This document shows positions 8,166 through 17,032 of a DNA stretch of 64,000 bases, one piece after another. The notes beneath the pieces were generated by a model, which was given only the letters and a program-made list of their open reading frames with translations, was not told the DNA's origin and did not search any database. Both the position numbers and the translations under genes were made by a program. The stretch's first letter is position 1, and each line of letters begins with the position of its first letter. The stretch is from Diplocloster hominis (GTDB taxonomy: Bacteria > Bacillota > Clostridia > Lachnospirales > Lachnospiraceae), in the NCBI RefSeq assembly GCF_032380655.1, contig NZ_JAWDIY010000003.1, positions 245,462-309,461 on the forward strand. Reading direction: 5' to 3'.

Positions 8166-11100
8166 CCTTCTTCATCCTTCTTCATCTTTCTTGATTCTAT
8201 TTCATCTGTTTCATCCCTTTTTCCTTTTCTGCGCCTGAGCAGCCAAAGCCCTGTGATTCCCCCTATTACCACTACAACTCCCGCTCCTGCCAGAATCCAT
8301 GGCAGCGCAGAATTCCCGGAACCTTCCTTAAGGGGCGTCTCGTCCTCCGGCTTCTCTTCTTCCCGGGGGCTGCCGGCACCGATCTGGGCCCATCTGGGAT
8401 ACAGTGTGGCATCGACCTGGACCGGTTCATCAAAATCAAATTCAACAGTCATGGCCTTGTCCCAGTACCATTTATAAAATTCATATCCTTCCTTCGCGGG
8501 TATCTCCGGCTTCTGTGCCTTCTGCCCTGCGTCCAGAACCTGGGTGAGATCCTCGTATCCCTCGAAACTAACCGTCACCTGATCCCCCATCCGCCACATA
8601 GCATGAAGGGTCATATCCTGGGTCACCGGCTTGTCAAAATCATACGGGACATAGGCTTCCTGATGGGAGGACCATGCGGCCAGGTGCCATTCTTCTTCCC
8701 CGGCAGCCTGCTGCCTGCTGCATACTGGCTCCTCTGCTTTATTTCCCATAAATACCTGCACCGGTTCCACCGGGCTTCCGCCGTTGGCCTGGAAGGTGAC
8801 AGTATTTAACATTTTCCCGCTGCTGACCAAAAGCACATCCTCAGGGGTAAGGGCTCTGTCATAGATGGACACTTCGTCCAGCAGACCCCGGAATCCCTCT
8901 CCCAGCACATCTCCCAACAGATGGCCGCCCAGGGCGAAATATTTTATATCCGGAAGAGTCTCATAACCAGCGTACTCAAACCGATCCTTCTCCTCCCCGT
9001 TGACGTAAACTTTTATCAGTCCTTCCTGCGCATCACAGATCAGGATCACATGGGCCCAGGCCTCATGCAGAGTCTCATACTCTACCGCATAGCTCCAGTC
9101 AAAATAGGCATCGCCGCCTTCCTTCCCCACCCCATAGATGAGGTCTGCCCATTTGCCTTCCTCCGACACATTGGTATGTACACCTATGGCGATACCGGGG
9201 GTATTTTCTCCCCAGGCGCCGGTGGATAAAAGGCGGGCCTGCTGATTATCATCCACCTGGGAATTCACCCACATGGACACGCTGAAGCTGTCCGGAGCCG
9301 CCAGGATTGCTGTGGGTAGCTTCACATAGCTTTTCCCGTCCAGCTTTAATGCCAGTCCATATTTTCCTTCCACGAATTCCGGGTTGCCTGCCAGTTCTCC
9401 ATCCGTACCATTTTCAAAATAATCAGACGCGTCCTGCCCATCAAAGGAGTAATAATGGGCCACTCCCATATCATCCGTGCTGCTGCGGTACCGGTCTTTT
9501 ATAAAACTGTCGTATTGGCCCGCGATGGTCTTCCCGCTCAGAACCTTATCGTAAATCTTCAGCTCATCAATGAGTCCGGTAAATCCTTCCATCACTCCCT
9601 GCTCCGTCAGATGCCCCCCTACTCCGAAATCCCAGGGCAGAGCATCCGTACTGTACCCGCTGTAATCAAACTTCGCCTTTTCTTCCCCGTTGAGATAGAT
9701 ATGGGCCTCAGACCTGGAAGAATCATAGACCGCTGCCACATAAAGCCACTCATCCTGCACGGTATCATAGTCCACCGCCTCGCTCCAGGAGAAGTAGGAA
9801 TCCCCTCCCGGTTTTCCCACACCGTAGATGGCATCCGCCCAGGCTCCCTCTTCCGAAACGTTGGTATGAAGCCCCAGCACCACTCCCGGAGAGTTCTCTC
9901 CCCACACGCCGGTAGAAAAGATCCGGGCATTGGCATTGTCTATAATATCCGCTTTCGCATAGAAGGTAATACTAAAGTCCCCATCGTCATTCAGCATTTC
10001 CGTAGGGAACTGGATACAGCTGCCGCCGTCCAGCTTAAGCCCCCGCCCCCGTACACCGCCCGTGAATTCCGGATGACCGCGCAGGATGCCGTCCACTCCG
10101 TCCTCATAGTAATCCCGGGCGTCATTCTGATCAAAAGAATAGTAATGGGCCAGTCCTGATGCTTCTGTGCTCTTCCGGTAATGTCCCTGGGGTCTTTGGA
10201 TTTGGTTATCTGCTGTCTGCACAGGCCGGAAGCGGCCGTATTCCGCCCCCACTTGTTCCGGTGTCAGAGTCCTGTCATGTATTTTCACCTCATCCAGCAG
10301 GCCCTTGTAGCCTTCCATGAGTCCCTCTTCCGTCAGATGGCCTCCCAAGGCGAAGTATTGCATAACGGAGTCGGTATTGTATCCCGCGTATGAGAAGGAA
10401 GCTTTTTCCTCCCCATTGATATATACTTTCATTTTCTGATCGGAATGTGAGTAGGTGCCTGCCAGATGTACCCATTGGTTTTTCACTGTATTATAAGGCA
10501 CAGCCCGGCTCCAGGAAAAGAAAGATTCTCCTGAGGTGCGTCCCACCCCGTACACAGCGTCCGCCCAGCTTCCGTCCGCATTCACATTCGTATGCAGCCC
10601 CAGGACCGCTCCCGGAGAATTATCTCCCCACACGCCGGTGGAGAAGATCCGGGCATTCGTGTTATCCTGTATATCTGGTCTGGCCCACATGGAGATGCTG
10701 AAGTCCCCCTGGTCATTGAGCATATCCGCCGGCAGCTTCACATAACTGCTTCCGTCCAGTCTCAGCGCCTTGCCATTTAATCCCTCCGCGAATCCCGCAT
10801 TCCCTGTGATCTGGCCGTCTGTTCCGTCTGAGAAGACATCCCGGGCGGTCTCATCATCAAATGTATAGTAATGTGCGGTGCCCTGAGCATCCTGACTCTT
10901 CCGGTAGACCGGTTCCTCCGGTTCCGGCTCCAGAAGCTGATTCATGTAGACCGCCCGAATCTGGTCTTCCTTAAGTGCTTTACTGTAAAAGGCCAGATCA
11001 TCAATCAGTCCGGTATAGCTCTCTGACAGGGTAGTTCCTTCCAGATGTCCTCCCAGGGCAAAGTATTCCATCCTTGAGTCTGTATTATATCCAGCCAGGG

Positions 11101-13594
11101 AATAACGGTCCTTCTCCTCCCCGTTGATATACACCTTCACCAGCATCTCTTGCTTGTCAAATACGGCTGCCACATGAGCCCAGGTCTTGTACACGGACTC
11201 ATAGGGTACTGCCCAGCTCCAGTCAAAATAAGACGGTCCCTGAGATTTGCCCACACCATAGACAGCTCCGGCCCAGCTGGTTCCCTCCTGCTGCTCTGTG
11301 AACAGTCCCAGGGTAAAACCGGGGGTATCGTCTCCCCACACGCCGGTGGACAGGATCCTGCCCTGGGTTCCCGGTGACAGCCTGGTATTCGCCCAGAAGG
11401 ATACGGAGAAACTTCCCTCGTCTCCCAGCATGGCCGCTGGAAATCCGATATAGCTCTGTCCGTCCAGGTAGAGGGCTCTGCCGTATCTCCCCTGGCCATA
11501 GGAAATGTTTCCGGCCTCCTGGCCATGTGTCTGTCCGCTGCCATCTTCAGCATCCCCCTCAAAGGGGTAGTAATGGGTTAAATCCAGAATTTTCTTATTT
11601 TCCTGCAGCCGGGATTGTTCCCCGCTCGCCTTCCGGTACCAGAAGGCGTACAGGGTCAGATCGTTCGTCACCGGCGTTGCAAAATCATAAGGTACGAACT
11701 CCGTCTGATTCACAGACCATCCCAGAAAAATCCACTGGTCCTGATCCCGGGCGTACCGGATATCTGGAGCCGGGACCTTCTCTCCATAAGAAACCTGTAC
11801 ATCCGGCACATTCTCTCCGCCGTTCTCCTCGAAGGTAACCTTGAGCTTCTGGGCGGGCACCTGATAGATACGGTTTTCGCATACTGCCTGGATCTGTTCC
11901 GGATTCAGGGCTTTCTCATAGAAAACCAGATCATCGATCAGTCCGGTGAAGCTCTCTGACAAGACGCCGCCGTCCAGATGACCTCCCAATGCGAAATACT
12001 CCGTCCGGGAATCCGTATCATATCCTTCCAGAGAATACCGGTCCTTCTCCTCTCCATTGATATATATCTTTACCAGCATCTCTTCCCGGTCAAAAACCGC
12101 AGTTACCTGGGCCCAGACGTTATTCACTGCTTCATAGGCTATCGGCCAGCTCCAGTCAAAATAGGCTTCTCCGTCCGCCTTACCCAACCCGTAGATGGCT
12201 CCCGCCCAGTTTTCCGAACCATTTGACTCTGTGAACAGCCCCAGAGTGAATCCGGGCGTATTGGCCCCCCACACGCCGGTGGAGAGAATCCTTCCCTGGT
12301 TTCCCAGCGCCATTTTGGAATTTGCCCAAAAGGATACGGAGAAGCTCTGTTCATCCTTTAACATAGAGGCTGGAAATTGAATATAACTTTTTCCGTCCAG
12401 ATAGAGCGCTCTGCCGAATTTACCATATCCGTAGGAGATGTTTCCCTTCTCCTCACCGGGAACTGCTCCGGGTCCCTGATCCTGCGCGTCTCCCTCAAAG
12501 GGATAATAATGTGCCGCCCCCAGAGAGGCCAGATTCTGTTCCATAACGGTCTGCTCCGCAGCCCCCTCCCTATACCAGAAGGCATATAGCGTCATATCCG
12601 CAGTGACCGGCGCGGAAAAGTCATAAGGGCGATAATCCGCTGCGTCCACAGACCACCCCAGGAAGATGACATTTTCCTCCGGCTGTCCGTAATGTATGTC
12701 CGCAGGAGAGACCTTTCCGCCCGGGTAAACCAGGGCGTCCTCCACCGGCTCTCCCCCATTTTCCTCAAATTTGACGCGGCAGGGCTTCAGACTTCCCTGA
12801 GCTTCGGACAGGGCCTTCACCTCATCCCCTGAGAGAGCCTTATCGAACAAGATCAGCTCGTCCACCTTGCCGATATACCCATCCGACAGGCTGTCCCCTG
12901 ACAGATGTCCCCCCAGTGCGAAAACCTCCATGGAGGATTGGGTATTATAGCTTTCCAGGGAGTATCGATCTTTCTCCTCCCCATTGATATATACCCGCAC
13001 CAGATTCTCGCCTTTATCAAAAACCGCCGCCACATGGGCCCAGGCTTCATAGACCTGCTCATAGGGTACCGTCCAGCTCCAGTCAAAGTAAGACGCTCCC
13101 TCATCTTTACCCATGCCATAGATCATTCCGGCCCAGCCGCTGTTCTCGTCCATGCCCGTGAACAGGCCCATGGTTATGCCCGGCGTATGATCTCCCCAGA
13201 CACCGGTGGATATGAGGCGCCCCTGCGCTCCTGCGGGGAACTGGGTGTATGCCCACATGGAAATGCTGAAGCTGCCGCTGTCATTCAGTACGTCTGTGGG
13301 ATATTTTATGCCGTTGGTTCCGTCCAGGCAAAGAGCCTGTCCATACTTTCCTTCCTCGTAGGCCACACCGCCAATTGGCTCGCCGGCCACACCATCCTTC
13401 ACCCAATCAGCAGCGTCCCCGTCAAAGGGATAGATGTGGGTGATGGATTCCGTGACACTCTCCGGCAGTACGTTTGGTCCGCCTTCCTCACCGGCCATGG
13501 CAGGAAATTGTGACGTGCCGATACACAGCGCCAGGAACAGAGCCATACAGGATATCCTGCTTTGTTTTCTGCTTCGCCAGCCATTTGTTTTCAT
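8162..13594 (-). CDS. Giant membrane-anchored surface protein with six LamG domains and four InlB-type repeats
   Basis: An 1810-residue exported protein. The N-terminal signal peptide ends near FPAMAG. Six concanavalin/LamG jelly-roll domains start near residues 55, 360, 672, 905, 1147 and 1377, each opening with an H-Y-Y-x-F-D/E-x-D motif and containing STGVWG, YINGEEKDR and ALGGHL. Four InlB/Listeria-Bacteroides repeats (VTFEENGG ... LYAFW) lie near residues 272-345, 585-655, 1597-1675 and 1678-1740. A single membrane span (about 1765-1787) is followed by a basic tail; there is no LPXTG motif. LamG domains usually bind glycans or proteins, so this is a likely surface capture scaffold. First gene of the operon; SD GGAGGAGG precedes the start. 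Confidence 0.9.
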   Translation of the reverse strand: MKTNGWRSRKQSRISCMALFLALCIGTSQFPAMAGEEGGPNVLPESVTESITHIYPFDGDAADWVKDGVAGEPIGGVAYEEGKYGQALCLDGTNGIKYPTDVLNDSGSFSISMWAYTQFPAGAQGRLISTGVWGDHTPGITMGLFTGMDENSGWAGMIYGMGKDEGASYFDWSWTVPYEQVYEAWAHVAAVFDKGENLVRVYINGEEKDRYSLESYNTQSSMEVFALGGHLSGDSLSDGYIGKVDELILFDKALSGDEVKALSEAQGSLKPCRVKFEENGGEPVEDALVYPGGKVSPADIHYGQPEENVIFLGWSVDAADYRPYDFSAPVTADMTLYAFWYREGAAEQTVMEQNLASLGAAHYYPFEGDAQDQGPGAVPGEEKGNISYGYGKFGRALYLDGKSYIQFPASMLKDEQSFSVSFWANSKMALGNQGRILSTGVWGANTPGFTLGLFTESNGSENWAGAIYGLGKADGEAYFDWSWPIAYEAVNNVWAQVTAVFDREEMLVKIYINGEEKDRYSLEGYDTDSRTEYFALGGHLDGGVLSESFTGLIDDLVFYEKALNPEQIQAVCENRIYQVPAQKLKVTFEENGGENVPDVQVSYGEKVPAPDIRYARDQDQWIFLGWSVNQTEFVPYDFATPVTNDLTLYAFWYRKASGEQSRLQENKKILDLTHYYPFEGDAEDGSGQTHGQEAGNISYGQGRYGRALYLDGQSYIGFPAAMLGDEGSFSVSFWANTRLSPGTQGRILSTGVWGDDTPGFTLGLFTEQQEGTSWAGAVYGVGKSQGPSYFDWSWAVPYESVYKTWAHVAAVFDKQEMLVKVYINGEEKDRYSLAGYNTDSRMEYFALGGHLEGTTLSESYTGLIDDLAFYSKALKEDQIRAVYMNQLLEPEPEEPVYRKSQDAQGTAHYYTFDDETARDVFSDGTDGQITGNAGFAEGLNGKALRLDGSSYVKLPADMLNDQGDFSISMWARPDIQDNTNARIFSTGVWGDNSPGAVLGLHTNVNADGSWADAVYGVGRTSGESFFSWSRAVPYNTVKNQWVHLAGTYSHSDQKMKVYINGEEKASFSYAGYNTDSVMQYFALGGHLTEEGLMEGYKGLLDEVKIHDRTLTPEQVGAEYGRFRPVQTADNQIQRPQGHYRKSTEASGLAHYYSFDQNDARDYYEDGVDGILRGHPEFTGGVRGRGLKLDGGSCIQFPTEMLNDDGDFSITFYAKADIIDNANARIFSTGVWGENSPGVVLGLHTNVSEEGAWADAIYGVGKPGGDSYFSWSEAVDYDTVQDEWLYVAAVYDSSRSEAHIYLNGEEKAKFDYSGYSTDALPWDFGVGGHLTEQGVMEGFTGLIDELKIYDKVLSGKTIAGQYDSFIKDRYRSSTDDMGVAHYYSFDGQDASDYFENGTDGELAGNPEFVEGKYGLALKLDGKSYVKLPTAILAAPDSFSVSMWVNSQVDDNQQARLLSTGAWGENTPGIAIGVHTNVSEEGKWADLIYGVGKEGGDAYFDWSYAVEYETLHEAWAHVILICDAQEGLIKVYVNGEEKDRFEYAGYETLPDIKYFALGGHLLGDVLGEGFRGLLDEVSIYDRALTPEDVLLVSSGKMLNTVTFQANGGSPVEPVQVFMGNKAEEPVCSRQQAAGEEEWHLAAWSSHQEAYVPYDFDKPVTQDMTLHAMWRMGDQVTVSFEGYEDLTQVLDAGQKAQKPEIPAKEGYEFYKWYWDKAMTVEFDFDEPVQVDATLYPRWAQIGAGSPREEEKPEDETPLKEGSGNSALPWILAGAGVVVVIGGITGLWLLRRRKGKRDETDEIESRKMKKDEEG

Positions 13595-13663
13595 AAGCCT
13601 CCTCCTTCATTTAAAGAAATCTCTCAACTTTTTCTTCACATACACTGCCCTCCGTCTGAGATG

Positions 13664-13693
13664 ATTGTAGCAAAATAGGTTCCGCCAATGCAA
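13664..13693 (-). promoter_or_regulatory. Predicted sigma-A promoter of the LamG/ABC/GH4 operon
   Basis: On the minus strand TTGCAT and TACAAT are separated by 18 bp, about 70 bp upstream of the LamG start codon, in the gap shared with the divergent AraC gene. Confidence 0.55.
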
Positions 13694-13767
13694 GACATCT
13701 CTTCTGCCAAATTAGTCATTTATTAATCTAATCCTGAGATCTTCTTATTCCCTGTTTTCCGCAAATA

Positions 13768-13776
13768 TGGTATAAT
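13768..13776 (+). promoter_or_regulatory. Extended -10 promoter of the AraC gene
   Basis: TGGTATAAT is a perfect extended -10 element located 74 bp upstream of the AraC start. The corresponding -35 is poor, as is common for extended -10 promoters. Confidence 0.6.
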
Positions 13777-13849
13777 GGTAATACTTACCAGATATAGAAA
13801 AAGTAACATTTCAGACTCTCATTAACTTTATCGAAAAAGGGGGGGCCTT

Positions 13850-14710
13850 ATGGTGTCAAAATTTGTCAGAATGGAATATAGCTGTAATGAAAATATATGG
13901 GCCGGCAAATACCGGAACCTGCACAATCTTCCCCATTGGCATAAAGAACACGAATTAATCTATGTAAACTCCGGTACAGCAAAGATTCACATGAATCAGA
14001 ACTGCTATCAGGCCGGCCCAAAGGACTGCTTTTTCTGCAGCGGCGGTGATACTCACAGAATAAGCGGTTCCCAGGACAGTATAATCTCCACTATCTTATT
14101 TAACACAGCCTGTGCCCAAAGCATCGTGACGCAGTATACGCTCTGTTCCCCCAGGCTGGTTCATACTTATCCGATTGAGAGCTTTTACAACAATATTTCC
14201 CGTGAGTTAACCCAGCAGCAGCCCTTCTTCCAGGTCAAGACGGATATGTACATCTCTGACCTGATTGTGGATATTTTTCGAAAGGAAGAGACCAGGCCTT
14301 ACGAGGATCGCAGCCAGATCTATGAGAAATATAAAACCCTCCTGACTCTCCTGAATGAAAACTATGAGTACATCACTTTTGAAGATGCCGCCAGTATCAT
14401 GGGATTTACCAAACCCTATTTTTCCAAGTTTTTTAAAAACATGTTCGGAATGACCTTCTCAAGCTATATGCAGATTCTCCGGGTGGAACACGCCATCCAG
14501 CTGTTGTCCGAAGGACAGATGACGCTTACGGAAGTTTCAGCCAAATGCGGGTTTAATTCCATACGAACCTTCAACCGTGTCTTTAAGACCTTAACTGGCA
14601 CCACCCCCAAGAGCGTATCCAGGGATGTCCGGCTTGACACTTATACACATAAGAATTTGTCCGGGATCTACGATCCTACCCTGCAGATTTCCGAATATCT
14701 GAAATATTAG
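13850..14710 (+). CDS. AraC-family transcriptional regulator
   Basis: A 286-residue regulator. The N-terminal half is a cupin-type sensing domain (HNLPHWHKEHELIYVNSG), and the C-terminal 100 residues form the double helix-turn-helix (GFTKPYFSKFFKNMFG and CGFNSIRTFNRVFK). It is divergent from the 12.5-kb glycan operon, so it most likely activates that operon in response to the imported sugar. A G-rich SD (GGGGGGG) lies just before the start codon. Confidence 0.92.
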   Translation: MVSKFVRMEYSCNENIWAGKYRNLHNLPHWHKEHELIYVNSGTAKIHMNQNCYQAGPKDCFFCSGGDTHRISGSQDSIISTILFNTACAQSIVTQYTLCSPRLVHTYPIESFYNNISRELTQQQPFFQVKTDMYISDLIVDIFRKEETRPYEDRSQIYEKYKTLLTLLNENYEYITFEDAASIMGFTKPYFSKFFKNMFGMTFSSYMQILRVEHAIQLLSEGQMTLTEVSAKCGFNSIRTFNRVFKTLTGTTPKSVSRDVRLDTYTHKNLSGIYDPTLQISEYLKY

Positions 14711-14939
14711 TATAGCGCTCATATATCTCCCTGTTATTCAGTGTGCCGGCACGTTATAGATTTTTATTTGGAGAAATCAAAAGAATTTTTAACAGACAAG
14801 GCATTGGTAATTATCTCCAACGCATTTAAGAAAAAAACGGCGCATTCCCTGACAGCTTACTGAAAACAGTATCGCAATCTATAACAGGAACACACCGCCA
14901 CCACACAACGAAATGCTAAAAACAAAAAAGGCCTCTATG

Positions 14940-15470
14940 TCAATCCCCTTCCAACAGGAAGTTTGTCAATTTAACAATTTTTATACCATCCTGTGTGACA
15001 GGAATATCACATTCACCGGCAAGAACTACTTTTTCATAATTGTCACGTATTTTTCTAAGCGGCGTCAGTTCTCTTTCTCTGGTAGATGGATCATTCATTG
15101 ATTCGGTTACCTGGAAATATATTTTTTCCTTGGCATTTGCAGCTATGAACCAATGTGTTTCCGATCGATGTAATGGATGTGTTATTCCCGATATTATCTG
15201 CAAGAAACATAATAATCTTCCGCAGAAGTTCCGCATCCGTTATCTGTCTTTGACCGCGTCTCTTCTCTCTTTCCAGGATATCCCGCATCACCGCTGTAGA
15301 GTAAATCCCATCTAACAGTGCAAGCGCCTTGTCCACATCAAGACCAATATCCGCAATACCGGGCATACCGCCAAATTTCATATAAGCTTCAAAGAGTTCT
15401 TTCGGATCATAATTCTCTCCTTCTGCATCATATATACGCCCGCGAAGTTCCCCCGCAGGACTTTGCTTCT
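14940..15470 (-). pseudogene. Remnant of a DUF4143-type AAA ATPase
   Basis: Two minus-strand fragments in different frames resemble the C-terminal part of the ATPase/DUF4143 family common in Clostridia. The upstream frame reads RIYDAEGENYDPKELFEAY, then KFGGMPGIADIGLD and RKIIMFLADNIGNN. The downstream frame reads NAKEKIYFQVTESM and ends DIPVTQDGIKIVKLTNFLLEGD. The N-terminal Walker A domain is missing, and a frame change with a probable deletion separates the fragments, so no functional protein can be made. The preceding 230 bp (14711-14939) contain nothing I can identify. Confidence 0.75.
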
Positions 15471-15533
15471 AGGTGTCAGCCGGCAGCAGACGGCTGGTGA
15501 ATAACTTCTGAAGATAATCCTCTATATGCTACT

Positions 15534-15586
15534 AAAAGGGGACATGTCCATTTGGCTCTCAAGCCGAAATGGACATGTCCCCTTTT
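15534..15586. repeat. GGACATGTCC-family inverted repeat, likely bidirectional terminator
   Basis: Perfect 20-bp arms (AAAAGGGGACATGTCCATTT at 15534-15553 and its complement at 15567-15586) flank a 13-base centre that itself extends the stem (GGCT...AGCC). The A4 and T4 ends make it terminator-like in both directions, 9 bp after the DUF815 stop codon. The same GGACATGTCC core recurs at 19001-19078 and 63611-63645. Confidence 0.8.
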
Positions 15587-15594
15587 GATCTTAT

Positions 15595-16896
15595 TTAATT
15601 TTGGGTACCCAGCAGGTAATCTATGAATTGCTGGGCCGTGCGGCCGGACGGACCTCCATGATTCAGGGCCCACTGGTTGGCTTTGAGATGGAGTTCGTCC
15701 TCGGATAAGAGTATCCCGCTGCGCCTGGCCAGCTCGGATACGATGCCCATGTATTCTTTCTGGCTGGGCCCGCAGAAGAAAATCTGGACTCCGAAACGGG
15801 CCACCAGGGATAGCTTCTCCTGAACGGTATCCGAGGCATGCAGGTCGTCCCGTCTGCCCTGCTTGTCGGCGAATTCTTCCCGGACCAGATGGCGCCTGTT
15901 GGAGGTGGCGTAGATGAGTATATTATCGGGTTTTCGCTCCAGGCCACCCTCGATTACCGCCTTCAAGTATTTATATTCAATCTCAAATTCTTCGAAGGAG
16001 AGATCGTCCATATATATGATAAATTTGTAGTTCCGGTCTTTGACCTGGGCGATGACATCGTTTAAGTCCTGGAACTGATGCTTGTAGATCTCGATCATAC
16101 GAAGGCCTTTGTCATAGTACTGGTTCAGAATCGCTTTGATACTGGAGGATTTTCCGGTCCCGGCGTCGCCGAAGAGCAGACAGTTGTTCGCCCTGCGGCC
16201 TTCTACAAAGGCTTCTGTATTGTCAATCAGCTTCTTTTTCGCCAGTTCGTAACCGACCAGGTCGTCCAGATGTACATGGGCAATTTTGGTGATCGGGACG
16301 ATTTCAGCGCCCTCACTGTGATGAACGACGCGGAATGCTTTATGTAAACCCAGCTTACCGACTCCAAAATCCTGATAAAAAGCGGTCATGATGTGCAGGA
16401 AATCATTGTCATCCTGGGCTTGCGCAAGCTTTACCCCTAATTCACAGATTCTTTCCCGGATTCTTTGATTGTACATCTTGCTGTTTTCATTTTTCACGTG
16501 GTAGCTTAGAAATACACTCAGCGTATCTACTCCCAGTGATTCTGCCAGATCCATCAGCGGATAGTCAAAATATTCTTTGAAAATCGCGAAGTCATGACGC
16601 GCGACTTCATTGATGCTTCCTTCGATAGGACCAATGATTTCGCTGGCCGTACTGAATGCATTCTCATTATTTACCAGCAGCAGTGCCAGGTAGTTGTGCC
16701 ACAGATTACCCTGGAAACCGTATTTCCCTGCCAGCTCCACCAGACCGTTCATACAGCTGTAAAGTTCCGTCCGCAGCTCCTTTTTGCTCGCTTCCCCGTT
16801 GCTATCCAGGCTGACATTTTCCATAATCCCCGACATCTGCTCCAGTATTTCCCCGTGCTCCAGATTTCTATACAAAATCAATTCATCATATCTCAT
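15595..16896 (-). CDS. DUF815-family AAA+ ATPase
   Basis: A 433-residue cytoplasmic ATPase with an alpha-helical N-terminal domain (about 1-190) and an AAA+ core. The Walker A motif is GDAGTGKSSS, the Walker B-like motif is IIYMDDLSFEEFE, and a sensor-1-like YATSNRRHL follows. The family is conserved in Clostridia; its role is not established. The start has GGAGG 5 nt upstream, in the last copy of a tandem repeat. The gene is downstream of pheA and may be cotranscribed; a palindromic terminator-like repeat follows it. Confidence 0.88.
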   Translation of the reverse strand: MRYDELILYRNLEHGEILEQMSGIMENVSLDSNGEASKKELRTELYSCMNGLVELAGKYGFQGNLWHNYLALLLVNNENAFSTASEIIGPIEGSINEVARHDFAIFKEYFDYPLMDLAESLGVDTLSVFLSYHVKNENSKMYNQRIRERICELGVKLAQAQDDNDFLHIMTAFYQDFGVGKLGLHKAFRVVHHSEGAEIVPITKIAHVHLDDLVGYELAKKKLIDNTEAFVEGRRANNCLLFGDAGTGKSSSIKAILNQYYDKGLRMIEIYKHQFQDLNDVIAQVKDRNYKFIIYMDDLSFEEFEIEYKYLKAVIEGGLERKPDNILIYATSNRRHLVREEFADKQGRRDDLHASDTVQEKLSLVARFGVQIFFCGPSQKEYMGIVSELARRSGILLSEDELHLKANQWALNHGGPSGRTAQQFIDYLLGTQN

Positions 16897-16898
16897 AA

Positions 16899-17032
16899 TT
16901 TCCTCCAGTGCCGCATTTACTGCGGCTCAATTCAGGTATGCCTGTGGTATTTCCTCCAATGCCGCATTCGCTGCGGCTTAATTCAGGTATGCCTGTGGTA
17001 TTTCCTCCAGTGCCGCATTCGCTGCGGCTCAA
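16899..17032 (-). repeat. 51-bp tandem repeat carrying hairpin plus Shine-Dalgarno
   Basis: Two full 51-bp units start at 16899 and 16950, and a third partial unit starts at 17001. In gene orientation each unit has a small hairpin (GCCGCA-gcgaa-TGCGGC) followed by a strong SD (TGGAGGAAA). Only the copy nearest DUF815 is followed by its ATG. The farthest copy overlaps the pheA stop codon. Confidence 0.85.

Noticed and set aside
15476..15673. Minus-strand open frame of 65 codons after DUF815
   Set aside because: It runs through the GGACATGTCC palindrome and overlaps the DUF815 end in another frame; no SD.
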